Below, one piece after another: positions 22,311 to 33,279 of a DNA stretch of 64,000 nt. Below the pieces are notes generated by a model that had not been told where the DNA came from, did no database searches, and was given only the letters and a program-made list of their open reading frames with translations. Numbering within the stretch: position 1 is the stretch's first letter; the number at the start of each line of letters is the position of its first letter. The stretch is from contig OZ034975.1 of assembly GCA_964030785.1 (NCBI GenBank), positions 3,490,855-3,554,854 of the forward strand, read 5' to 3'. The position numbers were made by a program, and so were the translations under genes. The stretch comes from Siderastrea siderea (taxonomy: Eukaryota > Cnidaria > Anthozoa > Scleractinia > Rhizangiidae).

Positions 22311-22438
22311 TCATTTGTATCTTTGGATTTCGTACAGAAAGAATGTTTTCTTTTTCTAAGGTTTCAAAATGGAAACTCCTGATACTGAACGATTAAAATT
22401 CATAAGACTGCAAAACATTATAAAATATTTTCTTGTTG

Positions 22439-22596
22439 TCATTTGCCTTTGAGTCTTCCACTGGACAGCTGCCGTGTGGTTCTTTTGAGTTTCTGTAAGT
22501 TTTCTAAAACATTTTCGTTTTTTGGGTCCAACTTCAATGCCTTTTTATAATTTTTGCCAGCTTGATCGTGTTTTCTCCATCTATGATACAACACTC
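22439..22596 (-). CDS. Last TPR exon with stop (R copy 2, intact)
   Basis: On the minus strand the exon begins after ttctgacag and ends at TGA (22439-22441). It encodes GVLYHRWRKHDQAGKNYKKA, then LKLDPKNENVLENLQKLKR and a short basic tail ending GRLKGK. This is one TPR followed by a C-terminal tail. The matching upstream exon in this copy (about 23430-23490) is decayed, so this intact exon may be orphaned or joined to more distant exons. Confidence 0.65.
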
Positions 22597-23424
22597 CTGT
22601 CAGAAAACAACAAAGAATCAGTCAGGTTCAGAAAGTGTGCAGCCCTCAGTACATGCTGAAAGTAACAACAACAAAGAGAAAACAACGCACAAAGTGACTG
22701 GAGTCACAGGACACCCATGCTGTCAGAGTATAAACTCAGGCTTCTGTTGCATGCATTAACATCGATTACTATAATAAAGTTACCCCCTTCCCCACCCCCA
22801 AGTTTGCATGGGATGTTAGTCCATCAAAGATCAACCCAGCATTTTGGTAAGTTTCCCTTACAGTTTGCTGGTAGCCATTTTTACTCCTAGATTTTCAGAT
22901 GGTGTGAGCTCACAAATACCTCTCACTCGCTTCTGTGCCAGAGAAACAGGCCAGGATAGGGACTGACGACATGGAGTTACATTTGTCCAGGAAAAACAAT
23001 TAAAAACACCACTGAAGAGATCGCAGAGGTTCCGGGTTGCATAAAACACCTACCTTAAGCGGGGGAAGTGGGGTTATGCAGCCAATCCCTCATGCCAAAG
23101 GACTCTCTTGTGCAACCTTTAAGCGTCTCTTAGAACGGGTGTTTCTTGGTGTTACGGAAACTATTGTTGGTTAGCTATTGTCTTTCGGTCTGGGTATTGT
23201 TTATTGTCTTTTGAATCTTTTGTTTTACGTCATTTGGCGATCATAACATCCACAGCACCAAGAAACTGCCCTTAGAAAAAAGTGTTAATTAGTCTTTGAC
23301 TGAGTAATTCACAAAAGAGAGAAGAAAACTCTGTAATACTTTCAAAGATAATTATACGAAGGAGAACATCCCCTCTTGGGAGGGGTGGGTGGAATTAGAG
23401 GATTTAAATAAGTCAAGTGAAGTT

Positions 23425-23495
23425 CTTACCCAGATTGACATAAATCTCTGCGGAATTACAGGTCAGGAAGGAAGTGTCTCTCGCACTCCTTCCTT
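23425..23495 (-). pseudogene. Decayed TPR exon (R copy 2)
   Basis: The minus strand retains AAGGAGTGCGAGAGACACTT and GCAGAGATTTATG, clearly related to the exon at 17894-17954, but an internal change and a stop (tga/taa context near 23460) break the TPR. Confidence 0.55.
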
Positions 23496-24084
23496 TAAAA
23501 ACAAGTTACCATCTGTCCAGTTTTACTTACTATAAGTTTATGGTGGTTTTCCTCTATCGGCAAAATTTTACGCACTACAGGCGTGAGTAACTGGCTTTAC
23601 GTGCGTAAATCGCAAATAAAAAGCTAAAAAAACAAAGCAAGTTAATTTTTCGTTCCTGTGTACATTAAAAGGAAATCCATCTTTAGGCGGGTATTCGTAT
23701 AAAAATTGCATTTGTCTTGTTATAATAACCTGCAACTGAAAATTAATGCTACGGTCAAACATTTGTTGTTAGAATTTTTATCGAAGTTCTTCAGTTTTTT
23801 GTTCTGTTTTACGAACGAATCTTCTCAGGTATTAGATATTAGCCTGTCTCTGCCTGTCAACCAAAATAAAATGCAGTTCATTCCAGAAAAATTGGCGGAG
23901 CATCACGGTATATCAATGACACTTTTACGCCCTTTTCGTCCTTACTTTTTTTCGGGCGAACTATATAACGTATAAAAAGTTTGAAACTTAAAGAAACATT
24001 ACATCAACGCTGAACATCTAAACGTTTTCAGAAAAATTCAGATCTTTCGTTTTTCACTTAACAAACATTGTTGCTTGAGTGTTA

Positions 24085-25700
24085 TTCATCAGTGTATATC
24101 ATAAACACAAGTTTAGCGAGAACAGCAAAAACTTTGTTGGTAAGAGGTTGGTGGAGGGGGACCGGGAAGCGGGAGTGTCAGGGATAAAAAGGGGGCGGAA
24201 ATCGGGGCAGTATGGGACAGAAGCCGGGATGAGATAGCATTTGCAAGAGGGTGAGAAGCAGGAGAAATTTTGCAATATTTCATGTATATTATTTTGCAAT
24301 GGAAAAGAACAAACAGGCGTTTTCCGCCCTGAGGGAGAAAAAAAGGACCGGACTGAAGGATGCAGGAAATGGGAAACCTATGCGTCCTTCTCACACCCAA
24401 GTTCAGATTTTTTCATTGCTACGGTTTCACTGATACTGCTTCTTTAAAACTTGCAGTGATCACAGATTGGTTCACAAGTAGTCACATACATGAGCAGTTT
24501 AAGAACCCTTAAAACATTATTTTACATTAATTTTTTCATAGCTACATAGATCGAGGTTCAGAGACGCAACAAGCAGGTGAAGGAATCTTAGAAGTACTAC
24601 ACATATATAAGGAGACATTCACATAACACATAATTCTGCATGTAGAATGCTAGTTAATTAACCAATCGAATACCAAGGCTTAAGATCGTTATTAGTTGGT
24701 GCAGAACTCTGAGCAGTAGTTCACACTCCTGTTAGACTTTGATGAATCAGATAAATGAGCTATTTGAGAACTGTAGCTTTACATATAATGTTGCTAACTG
24801 ACAATGCTAGATTGACTGAAAAAGTTGCTATACTTATCAACCGGCTATTTTATTTCCATGTTCCGTAAAAGAACAGCAGAGAGGAATTTAACAAGCACCA
24901 ACCCAAGTACCAAGGTCCATGTTGCAAACACCGTCTTCTAATAACTGACAGTTGGACGACAAATGTCTTCAATGACAGAAAAAACTCGCTGCGTTTATTA
25001 CGAGTGAGATGGGGTAAATAAAGGACAGTCGAAATTTACAAATAATAACCCAAATACACGGCTTGGTCGGTCGGAGACCTTTTTAACGGCGATTAACTCT
25101 TCCAGACTCTCTCAAAGGGTAACAAACTGGTGGACTGGACAAGTGAACAAAATTTTCATATCCGTTTTTCTAGTTTCCATGTGCTTATTTTATTTACACG
25201 AAGAAAAGTGACCCAAAAATTCATTCACAATGACAGATTTCTACATTGTTCTAAGAGAAGGGGAAAGATCTATAGGCAGAAAACCCAATATTTCAAGAAA
25301 TAGCTCATTTCTGGGGGGTCTTAGTTCGCCGGGCAACTGACCTTCATCTTTCTACCATGTGATGAGAATCTGGATCCAATTTATCACGGGTCCCGCAGTT
25401 TCATTTGTAGGCTGATTTTTCAGGTTGTGATTTATCCAGGTTGTCCTCTTTGACTCCCTCCATATGTCCTTTCCTTTGTTGTCTATGAAAACTTCCGGGT
25501 GTTCGAGGCGCAGGTGATCCTTCTTAAACTGTGAGTGGACATACTGTCGTTTTTTACCGTTGGCCGAAAACTCTGGTATGCGAACAACCGAACAAGATGT
25601 TGCTGACATTATGGAGTGTGCCTTGACACATGTGACGCGATGATTTTGCAATACGAAATTCGGGGAAATAAGGGAAATAAGAAATCATATACCTTAAACC
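24085..25700 (+). repeat. Segmental duplication D, copy 2
   Basis: It matches D copy 1 (14447-16250) in the same orientation. The minus-strand frame around 25352-25651 is open for 99 codons here and shares FIDNK.KDIWRESKRTTW and NLKNQP.NET with D1, where it is frameshifted. The conservation across copies is a hint of a former exon; I do not recognise it. Confidence 0.75.
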
Positions 25701-26060
25701 TAAAACTTAAGTCCATCAGACCTTTTAATGATAAGCCGCCGTACAAAAGCAAGAATCTGTCAGCAAGTGGATTTGCCTGCCATAATTCGGTTCAGAGAGG
25801 GAAGAAGAGCGCGTGTCGAGCGTCCACCCGCGGTAGTCGACTTTTGCTTGTACTTGTGTGTTTCTCTGCTTACTTGACTTTTAATCTTAGCCAAGGTCGG
25901 GCTGCATCAAATAAACCAAGCAAATGATGAGATTTAGTCACTTCACAATTTTAAAAGAAGAGGTTCTAAGAGACACACTCAGATAATGCTTTAGGAAAAA
26001 AATACAACCCATGACCTTAGAAATACAGGTGAAAGCCCTCTTATTTTATCTCAAAAAACA
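25690..26060 (+). repeat. Segmental duplication R, copy 3 (truncated)
   Basis: The first few hundred bases of R recur (gccgccgtacaaaag, gaatctgtcagcaag, cataattcggttcagagagg), then the match ends before the minisatellite. A 36-bp insertion near 25870 separates it from the other copies. Confidence 0.75.
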
Positions 26061-26379
26061 TTTAAGGGTGGATTCATTTGCAGCATGCCAAAAATTCTAT
26101 TTCTTGGGTGGTTTACTTGGCTTTCTATGCCGTGGAGCGTGATACCCTATTATAATTTGTTAGTTGGGGTGGAAGTAGCAATAAGAATGTGGTAGAGGTA
26201 GAGGGAAAGACGGAATAATGGTACAAAGGGAAGATGACGATGTCCTTTTTTGCTATTTTGCCAAGGGGAAATATTCAAGATTTAAGGGCAAGATACACCA
26301 CTGCCAAGAAACACGTCGAATAATAACGCTTTCTTAAAAAATGGCGGGCCCAAATAAACTCCTGATTCACAGAAATGCC

Positions 26380-26815
26380 TACCCTAATAGCAGAGATTTT
26401 TTATCTTGCCGCTTCTTTTTCGTAGACTTTTTATGGCTGTCTTTACAGTTGTTGTTTTCTTCCACCACGAGAAAAACCTCTGCCACGATACAATTCCTTT
26501 CCCTGTTGAGCAAGGTTAGCTCTGTCGTTTCTACAGAAATGACTAACTTAAGACACGTATCTTGTCTGTGACTGGCCAACCTTTCCCCGCGCTGTGTAGT
26601 TTGACTGACAGGCAGGTTATCATTTGGCCAATCACAGACAAGGCACATGTTTTAAGTTAGTTCTTTCTGTAGTAACGACTGAGCATGCATAGGGAAAGGA
26701 ATCGTATCACGCCAGAGGTTTTTCTCGCGGTGGAAGAAACCAAAAACGGTAAGGACAGCCGTAAAAAGACCACGAAAAAGAAGGGGCAGGATAAAAAACC
26801 TCTGCTAGCAGGGTA
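26380..26815 (+). mobile_element. 436-bp foldback element with 9-bp TSD
   Basis: The element has nearly full-length inverted arms of about 190 bp (start TACCCTAATAGCAGAG, end CTCTGCTAGCAGGGTA) around a short centre. It is flanked by the exact direct repeat AGAAATGCC (26371-26379 and 26816-26824). The 9-bp duplication and TAC-CCT terminus tie it to the elements at 8901, 57744 and 58318. It encodes nothing and must be moved by a transposase from elsewhere. Confidence 0.93.
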
Positions 26816-26824
26816 AGAAATGCC

Positions 26825-27944
26825 AGGTTCACCATGCCAAGTTTAAACGACGGTATTGAGTTTCTTTACAACTGATTGTCTTCTTTTCCAGTGCAGCAAG
26901 ATTAAAACCATCTTAAAAAATAGCAAAACGACAACAATAACAAAGCAATCATATTAAGTTAGGGGAAGATACCAAGCATGAAGATGTCACATTATGGGAT
27001 TACACGTTACAGTACAAACATGATAATTCAAAACAAAGGCAAAATCCATATTCAATCAGAGTCAATGTGGTCACTCGGAATGGTACAAAAAGGCCGTCAC
27101 TTGCAAACTGTACCAAGCATAAAGATCTCACACTATGAGATAAAATGTGTAAACATGATAATTCAAAACAAAGAAAATTTATTAGAATCTTGATCAGTTG
27201 CGGGCCCTCAGAAATTAGCCACAAGTATTACTTTTGAAGTCCCTAAGAAAATGTCATCAAGAACACTTCAAGTGCGGGGGAATTCGCCCAAACGTAGGCA
27301 TGAATATTTGGATATATCAAAGCTTAAGCATAAGCTTACGTTTTACAGTTTACACTATACCTTGGCAATCACTAAAGCAACCATGAATGGCGTCCAAACT
27401 TGACTCGATGAAGCTTGATTAATGGCAGAAAAACATTCCCACCGATCGTTAATCCGCTGTAAGAAGATTGAATGCAGAGACCGTGAAGCAAGAAAAAGGA
27501 ATAGTTCACAAGCCATCTCTCCAAAGCGACAGAAATTTATCCCTTAGATGCTGAATGCTACCAAAGGTCGTTGAAACAGGCGCCAAAAATGCGAAAAGCA
27601 CCTTGGGAAGGGAACTACTTTGCGCATGATCAATTCTTACCCAAGGTCACTCGGCCAAACCGAAACCGACGAGAACCGCTCTAATAATAAAATTTGGTGG
27701 TACATCACGAAAATAGCAACATCAGTACTCTAAATCTACAACAAATTTGCTCGACTAAAACTTGCGGTAAATGAATTTTTTTGTCCAGTGCTAGATTTAT
27801 TCAAACTGAGTTGTTTCAACTCACTATGTTGAGTAGACTTGTCTTGTGTCAATTTACAGAGATTTCATAATGCCCTGCTTGTAACCCAATTTACAGAGGT
27901 TTTTTGATGCCCTGTTTGTTTAAGGCGAAAATCAGAAGAAAATA
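26825..27944. other. Non-coding, with one local direct duplication
   Basis: Near 26970 and 27110 the sequence accaagcat(g/a)aagat.tcacactatg is repeated at about 140-bp spacing together with gataattcaaaacaaag. No exon or transposon end was recognised in the rest. Confidence 0.5.
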
Positions 27945-30400
27945 AACTACAGCCATTTCGTACGGAATTTTCATCGTACACTTATTCTTTACTTTGACTA
28001 GCCATTTTAATAATAGTTTTGAGTACGGTATTTGAGAACTATCCGTAGAAAATTTTTCGTCTTTGATTACTTTTTTAATTTTCGTTTTCCTTTTAATACC
28101 GATTTTAATTGAAATTTTTTTACTTTGATTTTCAAACATTCTCCCTACGATTTATTTGGCGAGATTTTTTATTTCTAAATTGATTTTGTTATTTCTAAAA
28201 TTTGTCTGTTTGATTTCTCAAATGAAATTGTGTCTTCCGAAATTTGCCCTTTTGATTTCTCAAATGAAAATTTTGATTTCCAGAATTTGCCCGTTTGATT
28301 TAATTTTGCTTGATTTCTCGAGTGTGGTTTTGATTTCCAAATTTGCCCCCCAAATTTTCCGTTTGATTAGTTTGTGCGATTTTTGATTTCTCAAGTGAGC
28401 TTTTGATTTCCAAAATTTGTCCGCTTGATTTTGCAAATGGATTTTTTAATTTTCAAAATGGATGTTTGATTTCTCAAATGGGGTTTTGATTTCCCAAATG
28501 GGTATTTTGGTTTTCAAAATAAGGTAATTGATATTGACGTGTAAAGACTCCACTTGACAGCCAAATAAATTTTAGCCGACCTCATTTGATAGAAGGAAGA
28601 TTGTAGCCCGTGATAAAGAAGGCGTGATTGCGAGGCCATTGTCTGAATCATCCACCACATACGTTTACGTGCGTTAGGAGCGTCTGTTCGAGATAGATTG
28701 AAAGGCTCTTTTAAATACTTCAACTTTACCAAAAAAGCTACCTCAATCGCAAAGGTTTGCAAGATGCAATAGTTCACTTCACTGGCCCCTCAAAAAAGCC
28801 GCAGTTCTTCGAAAGTGGAACCAAAAGCTCTTTTGTGTCGCTAAGAGAATATGATATTAGAAGCCATCCAAGTTTTCGATCAGATAGGGAAACGTTGCAC
28901 ATGTCTGGCACTGACGGGCAGAAAACAAGTGGTTTTCCCGCGGGATGGTCCCTGTAATGCATTATACGGGGAGGCTCCACCCGAAAGGCGAGGAGGGGGT
29001 ACATCGCAAAGGTTTGCAAGATGCAATAGTTCACTTCACTGGCCCCTCAAAAAAGCCGCAGTTCTTCGAAAGTGGAACCAAAAGCTCTTTTGTGTCGCTA
29101 AGAGAATATGATATTAGAGGCCATCCAAGTTTTCGATCAGATAGGGAAACGTTGCACAAGTCTGGCACTGACTGGCAGAAAACAAGTGGTTTTCCAGCGG
29201 GATGGTCCCTGTAATGCACTATACGGGGAGGCTCCACCCGAAATGCGAGGAGGGGGTACATTTTTTGGCTGGAGCTGTATAAAAGGGTAGGGATTTCAGG
29301 AGTTGAAGTATCAAAAAAGGGTAGGGAAAACCGTCATTTACCGTCACACAAAGATTGGCTCAGTTTAGGTATTATGTAGGTTATATACGGATAACATAAA
29401 AGCTTTCCTTAAAAATTGAAGTACGGTATCGAAAAGGGGTTGGGGAAACTGTCATATAGGTTTTTAAAAAGGCCTTTCAAAATATCTCGAACAGAAGCAC
29501 CTAACGCACGCAAACCTATGCAATGGATGATTCAGACAATGGCCTCGAAACTACGCCTTCTCTATCACGGACTTCCATCTTCTTTTAAATGTCTTTATAC
29601 GTCAATTACCCAACTTTTAAAATCAAAAGTCCCTGGCATTTTCGGAAATCAAAATCCCACTTAAGAAGTCAAACATCCGTTTCGGCAATCAAAAATCCGT
29701 TTACGAAATTAAGTACACAAATTTTAAAAGTAAAAAAACCAATTGAAAAATAAAAAAATCTCGCCAAATAAATCATACGGCGAATTTCTTAAAATCAATA
29801 TTTAAAAAATTCTATAAAATCAAAAACGGTATTTAAAGAAAAACAAAAACTGAAAAATAATGAAAGATTATAATCTTCAAACACACGCTTGGCCGTAAAG
29901 ATACACTGATCCAACACTTTATATTATTTGAGATCAGTTAAAGAACCGAAATCAATTTTGTATAAAAAAAATTTAAAATAATTTTGGACATCAACAAAAA
30001 AACTGGTCGTATACTGGACCGGCCCTAGCTCGAAACTTAGTGAAAACTATTAATTCCTTTTTCCTACAAAAAATTGTATCTAATTAGAAATTCGATAAGG
30101 CTCTGAACACTTGAGCTCTTCAATACTAATAACGCCAGGTCTCTTGATTTTTCCTCGAAAATATCGCATATAACAGACCCTCATTTGAACAGCGGTAATT
30201 TCATTGGGCAGTGCGAAACGTCAAATTTACTCCTCGACATATTACTCATCTAAGCAGAACGGCGCCTTCTACAAGTCTCCGTTAAGCATTAAGGCCATTA
30301 AATAACAAATCGGAAACCTTTTTCGGACTACATACTTTTTTACCAATTTCTAAGTGCGACACGAATTTTTAAGTTGAAGTTTTTTGGTCAGATACTAGGC
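27945..30400 (+). repeat. Long foldback repeat S, copy 1
   Basis: It matches 33280-35520 in order and orientation. The unit has inverted arms (about 28140-28735 against 29450-29790), rich in a short tandem motif TTTTGATTTCYCAAATGG, with a TATA-containing central region (gtataaaagggtaggg). The pattern is that of a Foldback-type DNA transposon, in which the arms are built of subrepeats. No transposase was found. Confidence 0.75.
28748..29261 (+). repeat. Two tandem 257-bp units inside foldback S1
   Basis: CGCAAAGGTTTGCAAGATGC begins at 28748 and again at 29005, and the following 257 bases repeat with few changes. The S2 copy holds a single unit (34190-34440), so the doubling is specific to S1. 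Confidence 0.92.
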
Positions 30401-30424
30401 AACATATGGCGGAATGGCAAGGAT

Positions 30425-30500
30425 TGAGTGGACCGGGAATCGAACCCAGGCCACATTGATGGGAGGCGACTGCGCTCACCACTGCGCCATCCCTGCTTCC
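30425..30500 (-). ncRNA. tRNA-derived SINE head (second family)
   Basis: On the minus strand GCAGGGATGGCGCAGTGGTG and the distal GGGTTCGATTCCCGG give RNA polymerase III A and B boxes with a tRNA-like layout. It lies directly beside gcggaatggcaaggattgag, which occurs without the SINE at 37575-37605, so that second site may be near the pre-insertion form. It is a SINE head and not a tRNA gene. Confidence 0.7.
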
Positions 30501-30509
30501 CGAAACAAA

Positions 30510-32130
30510 TAAAACAAAGAATGATTGGGGTTTTAGACACAGCAAAAAAAAAAGTCGGCATAATTGATTATTCCATTGTCAGAGTATTCTACACTTCTGC
30601 ACATCGACAAGTGTAAAACTAAATACAACCTAACCACGCTAAGCGTGCAGACATTTTGCAACATAGGCACACAATGCGCGCAGGGCCGATGACGTTTTGT
30701 TTCACAATATGGTGAAATTTATCATGGTTTATACATCCCCGCTTGCTCTTACCCTATCGCCTCAACCCCACCTCTCCCCCCCCCAAAAAAATGACTTGCA
30801 GTTAACCAAAATAAAACCGGGTAAAGAACAGTGTGACTACGTGAGAGTTAATTATAGCGTGGCATTTAAATTACGCGCGAAGTAAATAAATTTCTTCGTT
30901 GCCCTTTTTTTCGAAGTCAACATAAACTAAAGCATCTATTACTTGAACTCACTTACGAAAAAACTGCATGCGTAATTTAGGCGAAGATCAGAAGAAAATT
31001 AACAGTTTTACTTCTGAAACTAAACACGACAGTTGTTACAGAGATAATGGATAATTCTACTTCAAAAAATAAACGCTGCAGTTGTTGCAGAGATCATGGA
31101 CAGTCGCCTTTCGATAGGGTTTCGTACTTTCCTCATGATTTGCCTTACACGTGTCTTGCGTTACTTCGTTTAAATTTCTCGGCTTTCAGTCCACCAGTGA
31201 CCACCGTAGGTTCTTCGTATTTGAAGAATTATTTGTTTGCCAAAAGAGCAATCTTTCATGAAATGTAGGTTCCCTGTATCCAGATATTGGCTTATCTTTT
31301 TCTGTAGACTGAAGCCTTCACGTAAATGCCTTCTCGCTTTGTTGCCAAGTCTTGCTTTGTTGCGTGCCTCTTTGTTTACATTTCTTAATTGAGATGTGAC
31401 TGCTAGTTAATTCCCATTGTATTTTCCCACGGTGAAATCTATTTTTAGGGAAAAGCTCACGTCTTAGCTTATAGCCGAATAAATACGGGATGACAAAATT
31501 CGCTGCTTTCTCGGCTTCAAACAGTACAAAAATGTTCAAGTTTAACTTGTTATTTCAAAACCTACTCGTTTCTCAGTCTCAGTAAACAATTTTCCTATAT
31601 TCTTGTCTCATATTCGAATTGACTCAGACAAGCTGGTTGGAAATAAAATATTCTCCTACAAAAAGCGGGAATTCGCGAAGTAATTCTGCGTTCATCGCGG
31701 CCCTGAGTCCGTCTTGTGTATATATAATTTTTGATTTTTTTTGTTGGGGAAATTTGTATCACGTTGCAGCACTTCAACGCAGATAAAATCCTGGCAAACC
31801 TCAAGCCACAAAACAGCCTTTTCGAAGCAAAAATTAAATAGTACTGCCTCCCCGCCCCCGGGCTGCGAAGCAATGCAAACACTTCAAAGCCCGGAGAAGC
31901 TACTCTCATCTGTAAGAGGTGTGGGATTGTGCCGCTGATAAGATCAGGGCTTCAGTGTCTCGGCGGCACACCCCCTAACATCTTACATAGTACTCCCCGG
32001 AAAGACAGTATATCGTGTACCAGCGTCATTATTCTTTTAGGCTCTAGCATTAGCCTCTGACGTCACTTACGTGGCGTGTCGTCATCGGCTAAAAACGCTC
32101 GGGACTCCATCTGAAGGTCAATTGTAAAAG
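30510..32130. other. Flank and probable promoter region of gene P2
   Basis: No exon was recognised. Immediately upstream of the P2 first exon there is a CCAAT motif (aagccaatcaga, about 32128-32140). The short frame at 31047-31268 has no family resemblance or splice partners. Confidence 0.4.
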
Positions 32131-32238
32131 CCAATCAGAATGCAACGACCTTCAACGCCCTTCCTCGATACCCTAGCCTTAAGGGACTGGGTCCGACTAA
32201 TAAAGAACGTTTCTAAAAAATCTGGGGAGCCTTTCATA

Positions 32239-32401
32239 ATGAAGTCTTTCACCATAATGGACGTAAATCGAATCGCGCCAGTGAAGACCCGCCAAAGCAA
32301 GTTTACTCTGTTTCTTAATCTTGTTATTTCTGTAATAGCACTGGTTTTAGTGATTCTCGTTATTGGCAGCAAAATTGGCCCGAAGTGTTTTTGCAAAGAA
32401 G
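32239..32401 (+). CDS. P2 gene, exon 1: cytoplasmic start and membrane anchor
   Basis: The frame is open from an ATG at 32140; the in-frame ATG at 32239 (MKSFTIMDVNRIAP) is an alternative start. After a basic stretch (VKTRQSK) follows a hydrophobic helix (FTLFLNLVISVIALVLVILV) and then CFCKE. Basic residues before the helix with no cleavage site suggest a type II signal anchor. The donor is AAAGAAG|gtatgt, leaving phase 1, which joins the exon at 38826. With the coiled-coil and EGF exons downstream this looks like a stalked cell-surface receptor. I do not recognise a named gene. Confidence 0.65.
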
Positions 32402-33279
32402 GTATGTGTCTTACTAGTTAGGGGCGAGCTGTGATTTCTTAAAATAGATGAGATGGCTCTCAAAGTTAAACTGGCCAATAAGTCATTTTATTGCGAGCGG
32501 TTCTAGCCCGGTCCTGGCACAAAAACACTAGCTAAACGGTACATATACGTTACAGTATGTTGCCCAGTAGCCGACCACTTTAAATTGGAAAGGATCTATC
32601 TCCTCTTATTCGGGAGAAACAGGTCTGAAATTTGGCTCTGACATAACAAATTTACTTGCAAATATAACGTTAAAATTTTGACATGTTCATTTTAGTATCC
32701 GTTGCACGATTGAAATTTTTGGAAAGCGCATACGTTGCCAAGTATCCGTACACCGGGCCCAGTATCCGACCATGGCAATAATTTTGTTATCCATAGAACA
32801 TTTCAAAACCCAAAGGACATGTACTTATCTTTTAAGATCACTCAAGTAGTTAGGTGTTCGCATCGGAAAGCCAAAGAAAAGTTAACATAATTTTTTAAAG
32901 CTAAACGAAAATCTTTAAGATATCAATAAGTAAGATTCTAGTCTTGTCACCATATTTAACGAAGATTTCGAAAACAGTGGGGATTTTAGAAGAAGCTTAA
33001 GTCCTCCACGTACCTTGTAAAAAACCCAAAGGCATAGTGTACGAACCCGAAACAGAATTTTAGTGGTGCTCGATATGCCAGAGTTTCCTTTTCCATTTGG
33101 AATCTTCAACTATTTTTGTTGTTTCTAAAGTGGAAACCGAAATGTTTCAAAATTAGATGACTTTGAAGTGCTCCGAATACTCCGACGTGACTCGGATCAA
33201 ATTTTTGTGATCTTATGTTAAACGTGACATTCCTAACTGACAAACACACGGAAAATAGTTTGCCTTGAATAATATAACT

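Larger units (their letters stand above)
21370..23370 (+). repeat. Segmental duplication R, copy 2
   Basis: It matches 16140-17780 with small insertions and deletions. It has five minisatellite units instead of four and keeps the intact form of the last TPR exon. Confidence 0.8.

Noticed and set aside
28514..29290. Mirror open frames in the S1 core (both strands)
   Set aside because: They follow the 257-bp tandem units and foldback arms and have no family resemblance or splice partners.
31047..31268. 73-codon cysteine-containing frame
   Set aside because: No homology cue, no neighbouring exon and ordinary length for a chance frame.
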